Below, one piece after another: positions 57,935 to 64,000 of a DNA stretch of 64,000 nt (position 1 is the first letter of the stretch; each line of letters begins with the position of its first letter). Location: the NCBI GenBank assembly GCA_028023455.1, contig JAQFVV010006502.1, forward strand, positions 866,001-930,000. The letters are read 5' to 3'. This DNA is from Epiperipatus broadwayi (lineage: Eukaryota > Onychophora > Udeonychophora > Euonychophora > Peripatidae). A program made the translations under genes and the position numbers. A model generated the notes under the pieces. It had not been told where the DNA came from. It worked only from the letters and a program-made list of their open reading frames with translations, and made no database searches.

Positions 57935-60900
57935 GTGTTGTTTCAAACCCAGGAAAATTCAAGAAAAAGTAAGCTTTTGCTTTCATGTTGTGTATATTTT
58001 TAAAACCTCTTCTTTGAAAATGATGCACAAATTATTTATAAGTAAACTAAAAAAGTTGATAATGTTTATATTTTGCGCCAATCTTATTATCTAGCAGAAC
58101 AATATTGTGTTTATAAATTAAAATATCAAGAAAAAATAATAATAACTCAAGATAATTTTGAAAACCAGTGTTATGATATATATAATAAATAAATTAAAAA
58201 GTCATTTTTAAATCATCTAACTTTAAATAATAAAAAAATAATAAAAATAATTGCGTGATTTTATTCTCTATTTTTGTCTGCTGATTTTTCATAGTCGGAA
58301 CTTACGTAATGCAAGAAATAATCAATTACCAATTGATTAAAATGCTAAAGATGTAATAGTGATAATTGGATAAATTATTTCTAATATTGACAATCACATC
58401 ATACTTTGCCGATAAGAATGGAATGAAATAAATATTTACTTTTAAAGTTTTATTGAGAAATATACGCCATTGTAATATTTTACAATATTAAAAATACCCT
58501 GACTGTTTAATGATTGTGACATATATATTACCATGGAAGAAAGAATAGACCTAACAAAGAATTTTAAAAAAGATAAATATGTTAAGTGTAATAAAATTCT
58601 CATTTTCAGGGAAATTTATCTGGATTTTAAATGTAAATAAATGATTTTCTTATACTTCATTTGAAATGCTTACAGAATAAATCAATAAAGATTTTTTAAA
58701 AAAAGTTTGTTTTGAAGAATATAATAATCTAAAGAGATATTCAGGAAAATTATTTAGAGAAAAATAGATAAACCTATCTTTTTAAAGTCTGCTACAATTG
58801 GAAGTGTGAATTTTAATTGCCTTATTAATTATCGGTACAGAAATCATCAAATTATTTTTGCCTTTGGATAAATAGTGAATATTGTGTTATTATACATCCA
58901 ACAGGATAATAAACATAAATACGTGTTATCTGGAATGTTTGCTCATCAGAATATCAGTTATTATCAGTTCAACTTACAAAGTTGAAATAACTTGGAAAAA
59001 TTGTATAAAATTTAGTGGAAGAAAACATTTGTTTATTATTTTTTTTTGTTACTGCTGTGTTATGTATATTATTTACATCATGTGTTATTTGGGAATTTTA
59101 TTTTTTAAACATATATGCTTGATTATGGTACATGGTATATAAATATATTTAGTCAAAGGGATATAAAAATGTATAAAGACACATACATGTATTATTACAC
59201 ACATTTTTGTTATCTTCACAAGTAAAGAAAAATATAATCTTAATGTCATTGATCTGAAGAGAGAAAAATATTTATCTCTTATAGTTTAAAACCAATTTTG
59301 GTGTATTTTGAATTAAAGGTAAACAAACAAATATTTTATCAAAGATATTAGAATGACTGAATTATTTTCTTATTTAAAAGAAAAAAATGATCTATTTTTT
59401 TTATTTCTTAATTTTACATAGAAATGAACTTGTCCACTTTGAATACAAATGCAGGTTTGATCTTTATTGCTTAAATATGCTGTGCTCTCTCTAACAAAAG
59501 TATAGTTGTCATTTTAAAATAATTAACAATCATTTGATATATGTATTTTTGGTTTGTCTATTGATACATTAATGTTTTTGCATTGTAAAATTGAATATGT
59601 ATATCTTCACTAATATTGTTGGTATTGTTTTACCTTGCTATAATATTGAGAATGATTAGTGACAGATTTTAGCTGATAGGATGTTCCAATAGAATGGCAT
59701 CCAATAGATTAATATTAATATTGAGCATGGGATGATGGAGAATCACCTATTGCTGATCCAATGAGAGGAAAGATTGGTAGAGGCTAAGTAATAATTAATG
59801 CTTGTTAGCATAAATAACCCTAAAGAAAGGATATCCATGGTCTGAATTCTATTTTTTTGTGATGAGGTGAAGCCCACATATGTATATACCCATAGAGAGG
59901 TAGTAGATTTACCCATATTATTATATAACTGTCATGTTGTTTTATAGAACCTCCCTCTTTAGTGGTAAATCCCTCATGATGATATAGAGTTAGTTTTTCC
60001 ACTGTGTATGGTGAAGTATAGTAGTTCAAAATCATATGACAGGGACAAAATAATGCTAGATTGGGTAACACTAATTTAGCTATAGTGTTGGCCTAATTAT
60101 AATATTGTTTATGATGTTATAGGATTATTATCAGTTATAGACAGATCAAACTAAGATTATTAATAATGGTATAATTTTTTAGATGTAAAAACAAGAGATG
60201 CACATTGGCAGTGTGGATTCATCTTCATCAAATAATGATTTGACAATAGATTGGTAAGATCAGAAGTATTCAATAATTAAGTTGTGGACATATGTAATGT
60301 TGTAGTGAGGTCCATGTGTATTTGACTTTTGATGTTTATTCTTACTTTAATGCACCAAACCTATTCATTTCAAATTTGAATAAGTTATTAATTGTGCAGA
60401 ATATGATAATTGCCCTTATCTTATTCTGATAAAAGAAAGGGCTTTAGGAGAGTGCAATATTTTATAATTTTTTTTTTAAATTCTAAATTTAAACTTGGTG
60501 CATATCCTAAAGTTCTAAATATAGTGTTAGTTGTAATTTAAGTGCTAGTCAGCTTAAATAAGTTTCATTATCCTATTCTATAAAATAAGCTAAACTGTAA
60601 CAAGTGATACTTTAAATTCCATTTTATAAGCAGGTGGAATCATTTGCTGACTATATAGTCAATGGGATACCAGTATTTTCCCATCCGTAAGTTCTTTTAA
60701 TATATTAGCTTTGTTTTATACCATGTCTGTGAATTAAAAATTTGTAAATATTGTAAATAAAGTTTGTTGTATTTAAAAATTTATTTAGTTGCCTGTAATC
60801 TTATTGCTAATTACCACATATATACACTATTATTGTTATTGCTATCGATCTATCAGAAGATTATAAATTGAAATTATCATCGACCAATATAGTACTATTA

Positions 60901-61680
60901 ACTATATTATGCTATATCATAATAATTTTGGTAAGTCTTGTAATTTATTGGTACATCTAATGCATTATCACACAGTAATCAAAATGTTAATAACTTATAG
61001 TACAGATTATTTTATGTAATAGATTAAAAGATAAATATAATATTGATTTAATTGATTTAGTTAAATTCACAGAGCTATCATTCACTGATCTTGATCACAT
61101 GGTTTATCATTATCTAATAACAGGAATTTGGTAAGTTATTGTTTTTTTTTAATTATTAAAAAGTCATTCCTGGTCATAAATTTTAAAGTTTATATTAGTT
61201 ATAAAGCTTCTTTAGAACTGCTAAATATAGTTTTTAATTTGAATTTATATTGAGAGCTGTTATGCACATTATGTTTGGGTAGTGGTAAAATCCCTCTTAC
61301 TGACCCAAATATATTTTGTATAATGATTCTGAGTGTTAGAACCCTGAGAAGAATTAATTGTTAAGTTTTAAAATTAGAATTTGAATTTGTAATAAATTCT
61401 ATAGATAGTTAATTATTATAGTTAGACTTGAAATAAATTACTTTCACTGTTTTATGAAAGTCAACTAAGCTTTAAGATGTAAATTACTTCTTTTGGCATA
61501 AAATGTATAGTTTGTTTTAACTTCATGATAATATTATGGTTGTGTCAAGCTTGAAATCCCTATTTGTATTTAGCTTATCCTTTTACCATTTAATACGATA
61601 TTAGTTTATAGTTTATGATTTCAGTCTCCATCATGAACATTGTTCTTCAATTTCATCTTGATCATTCTTTTATTTATTCA
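57935..61680. other. AT-rich DNA, no gene seen
   Basis: About 3.7 kb without a recognisable coding segment, RNA gene or bounded repeat. Open frames at 58,882-59,142 (hydrophobic, Ile/Cys/Tyr-rich) and 59,820-60,071 (minus) have no motif and are probably chance. Confidence 0.5.
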
Positions 61681-61862
61681 TTCTCATTTGACATTGAAAC
61701 AGACAGATCGAAGAACCGATCTTCGTTTCATGTGTTTTAAGTACGGTAATTCGAACCACTATCTGCCCGCAGTGAGATTTGTCTATTTTCAGTCATAATA
61801 AAAAAATTAGTTATATATTTTAAGTTTTGTAAATCAATATGTAAGATTCCGTATATAAATGT

Positions 61863-61902
61863 CACAAACCATGAAATAATATTCGTGTGTGCGTGGTTTG
61901 TG
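61863..61902. repeat. Hairpin, 11-bp arms
   Basis: CACAAACCATG (61,863-61,873) pairs with CGTGGTTTGTG (61,892-61,902), with one G-T pair near the loop. Confidence 0.6.
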
Positions 61903-61983
61903 GATTTATATCAATTTAATTTAAAGTTCATTGCGGGCGTATTTGTTTGAATTTTAGTTTTTTTTAAAATTGTACAAAGTCGT

Positions 61984-62030
61984 TTAAAAATACTGATCAA
62001 AAGTCACATTCCTTTGATCAGTGTTTTTAA
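61984..62030. repeat. Hairpin, 18-bp arms, 11-base loop
   Basis: 61,984-62,001 pairs with 62,013-62,030 along 18 positions with a single G-T pair. The arms contain ACTGATCAAA/TTTGATCAGT. The stem is long enough to draw attention as a small-RNA precursor or cruciform, but it is shorter than a typical animal microRNA hairpin. Confidence 0.6.
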
Positions 62031-62159
62031 TTAAAATCTAAATTACACAAATGTACAGAGTAATTAAATTGTATTCGAAATTAGATAAGAAATGTAGATT
62101 TGTAATTACCGTGTCAATTTAAAAATTGCGTATTAAAGTAAAAGGACAATGGGAATGGA

Positions 62160-62643
62160 TAATTAATGTTGTATGGTCAAGCTGGATGGCTGGAGGCTAG
62201 AGAAAGTAGGAGGAGCTTAAACACAAAAACCAGGCGGAAAGGTCAATCGTGGCCATCTTAGAAAAAAACTTATTCTAACTTTTGACGTGGTTGAGAGAGG
62301 TAGTCTTAAGACAGCACTGCAGCTGCTAGAGTAATTCCTAGAACTTTGTTAAGAAGCTCACCTGTAAACCGCAATGTTGATGGGCTAAGTGCCAGGAGCT
62401 GATCTCTGTCCTGCCAAATTGAATCTTCGTGCCGCTGTCTGATCATGTTGGTTGTGCTTCATAGTTTCCAGCTTCCAATCTCCAAATTGACAATGCCTTG
62501 CAAATAACTTTCAATATGCGCGCCTACGTTCGTCGGAAATATCAATCGGGAAAGCCAAGCCGGATGAAGAAAGAAGAGTAACTGTGTTACACGAACTTTT
62601 AACTTTCTCCCGAGCTTAATGTTATCAATCAAATAAAGTACAT
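62160..62643 (+). promoter_or_regulatory. Candidate promoter and non-coding first exon of a host gene
   Basis: A sharply GC-richer, CpG-containing block in AT-rich DNA. It includes GTGGCCATCTTAG (the CCATNTT core of a YY1 site, about 62,250), GGCGGAAA (ETS-like) and AATATGCGCGCCTACGTTCG. It ends in an excellent splice donor, ACAT|GTAAGT, with GT at 62,644-62,645. A short frame from an ATG at about 62,516 stops after 16 codons. I infer a 5' untranslated exon transcribed to the right; transcription start and gene identity are unknown. Confidence 0.4.
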
Positions 62644-62732
62644 GTAAGTTTTTATGTCGTTTATAATGCTATTGTTTAACCTGTCAGTAAATTTTCTTTT
62701 CTTTTAATCCTCTGCTCTAGTCTTTAGAAATA

Positions 62733-62788
62733 AGTTATAAAAATTGTAATTAAGAGTAATAGTTATAAAAATTGTAATTAAGAGTAAT
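62733..62788. repeat. Exact 28-bp tandem duplication
   Basis: AGTTATAAAAATTGTAATTA plus AGAGTAAT occurs twice head to tail (62,733-62,760 and 62,761-62,788). Confidence 0.9.
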
Positions 62789-63383
62789 AATAATTCAAAT
62801 GAATGCATTTATATTTTTTTGTGTTGCGTATTCCATAAACAAACGATGCCAATAGTAATATTTCCCAACTCTGTGTAAAACTAGTGTACAATAATGATCA
62901 AGTTATTTTAAAAGTAAATTTCGTTTTCTGAATTAAATATTCTTTTATATTTCGAGTTGGTAAATGTTAAATCCCTTTTATTATTCTATTTTAAGTGGTC
63001 ATATAATTGCAATCTAAGGTTCAATGTTAAATATATATATTGGTTTTAAAGTGTTATATTAATGTCATGTATGATATGAGAAATAACTCACTGTATAATT
63101 TAATACTATCGCTACCGCCTGTCAACCTGGAGGGTTAAGGGTTTCAGAGTAAATTTAATTAATTATTGTTCTCGCGGTCAGTTTAATTCCGCTATATTTT
63201 ATTGGGATAAGGATCTCAGCCTGTGGCGTAGAAATAGACGAATAGATTCCAGGTTTTGTATAATTTCTTTTAAAAAATCCACTTCAAGTACTCGTCCTTG
63301 ATGTCTGTGGCAATGCCTTCCCTTCGCTGAAGTTAGCGTCTCGCCATTCTACCATTGGGGATTGAAAGCAGTTTCTTTCCCAG

Positions 63384-63640
63384 GTAATCTCTTGGATCAC
63401 CGGGTTCGAAATGATCCCGGCTGGTTGTCGTGTCCCGGAGCTACTTGGGGGCATTAAGCCTTGTCAAAGTACAAGCCGCCCGGTATTCCGTTAATGCACC
63501 GCAATTGATTACTGTAGGGCTCTTGAATCTAGGCAACCACCAGTACATCTATCTTCCATGCCGTATTTATATAAAACCACCTCCAACTGTCCATCTACGT
63601 AACGGCTCGAGTCTATTCGAATAAAATAAGTTAATAAAAC
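63384..63640 (+). other. Candidate exon, GC-richer block
   Basis: A strong acceptor-like site (pyrimidine run GTTTCTTTCCCAG ending at 63,383) precedes a CpG-bearing stretch. One frame stays open from before 63,430 to 63,624 ('YLGALSLVKVQAARYSVN...'), with no recognised domain. CCGGGTTCGAAATGATCCCGG at about 63,398 is an imperfect palindrome with a box B-like core, so a SINE fragment is an alternative. The surrounding 63,170-63,380 is also GC-richer than average. Confidence 0.3.
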
Positions 63641-64000
63641 CCTTTTGATAAATATCTTTTCAATGCTCAAATACTCTGATTCTCTTAGCCACCCGTCAAT
63701 CATTTAACTACACAGCTATTGGCATGAGTTTGTTCACGAGATAAAATGATTGTTAAAGACTAGTAGCTAAATACAAGAGGATTCATGGAAGTCTTACCGT
63801 ACTGTTGAACGCTATATTTATATGCTTTCTAATTTTCTTATTAAACACTTTATTTAATCTAATTTTTGTGTCCTCCACCTTATTACTCTCTAAGTCTAGG
63901 TAGCCACTTACTGTCTGTATTGGCAACTTAAATATATACGTTACATGAATGACCGTTCCAATATCTAGAGTATAATAAATATATATCATTAACTGTAAGA
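63641..64000. other. AT-rich DNA, no gene seen
   Basis: No supported feature to the window edge. Confidence 0.5.

Overview
The window looks like gene-poor, AT-rich animal nuclear DNA. No intact host protein-coding gene could be recognised. It holds long (TA)n, (AAT)n and (CA)n tracts, Penelope-like elements with GIY-YIG endonuclease remnants, several RTE-like LINE copies, Ty3/Gypsy remnants, non-autonomous LTR elements, foldback repeats and tRNA-like SINE heads. A mollusc, quite possibly a cephalopod, would fit (microsatellite load, Penelope abundance, a C2H2 zinc-finger relic), but this is inference from general character.

Region 1-10.3 kb: microsatellite-rich sequence, then a heavily decayed LINE on the minus strand (about 3,965-6,790) with an internal 312-bp duplication. 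It abuts two head-to-head Penelope-like relics (about 6,800-9,310) that form a large palindrome, one arm of which carries a 125-bp (AAT)n tract. Region 10.3-22 kb: mostly unassignable AT-rich DNA with (TA)n tracts, a small two-copy palindromic repeat family with telomere-like interior, tRNA-like pieces and one weak exon candidate. Region 22.4-24.3 kb: a second type of Penelope relic on the plus strand. Region 28.1-29.7 kb: a decayed Gypsy pol (reverse transcriptase to integrase) on the minus strand. Region 31.5-35.8 kb: five copies of one interspersed repeat family in both orientations, ending at a long (TA)n tract and a perfect 24-bp palindrome.

Region 36.2-57.2 kb is the youngest and most structured part. 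Element 1 (36,202-41,970, plus strand) has 1.7-kb direct terminal repeats, a primer-binding site resembling the tRNA-Pro type, a frameshifted coiled-coil Gag-like gene and no pol. Its long repeats each contain a complete smaller LTR with its own polypurine tract and primer-binding site. A nearly intact RTE-like LINE (41,975-45,462, minus strand) follows directly, split by one frameshift and with an altered endonuclease active-site residue. An older LINE (46.3-47.9 kb) is broken by a hairpin MITE. A foldback block (48.87-49.49 kb) precedes element 2 (49,976-57,173, minus strand), which has 2.24-kb LTRs, an intact 321-residue Gag with a capsid-like domain, and no pol. Elements 1 and 2 and the LINE all border (TA)n tracts, and two further LTR-like heads (32,379 and 57,190) also start immediately after (TA)n.

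Region 57.2-64 kb: a C2H2 zinc-finger relic, a long featureless stretch, then a CpG-containing, GC-richer block at 62.16-63.64 kb with a good splice donor (62,644) and a plausible splice acceptor (ending 63,383). This is the best candidate for the 5' end of a real host gene running off the right edge.
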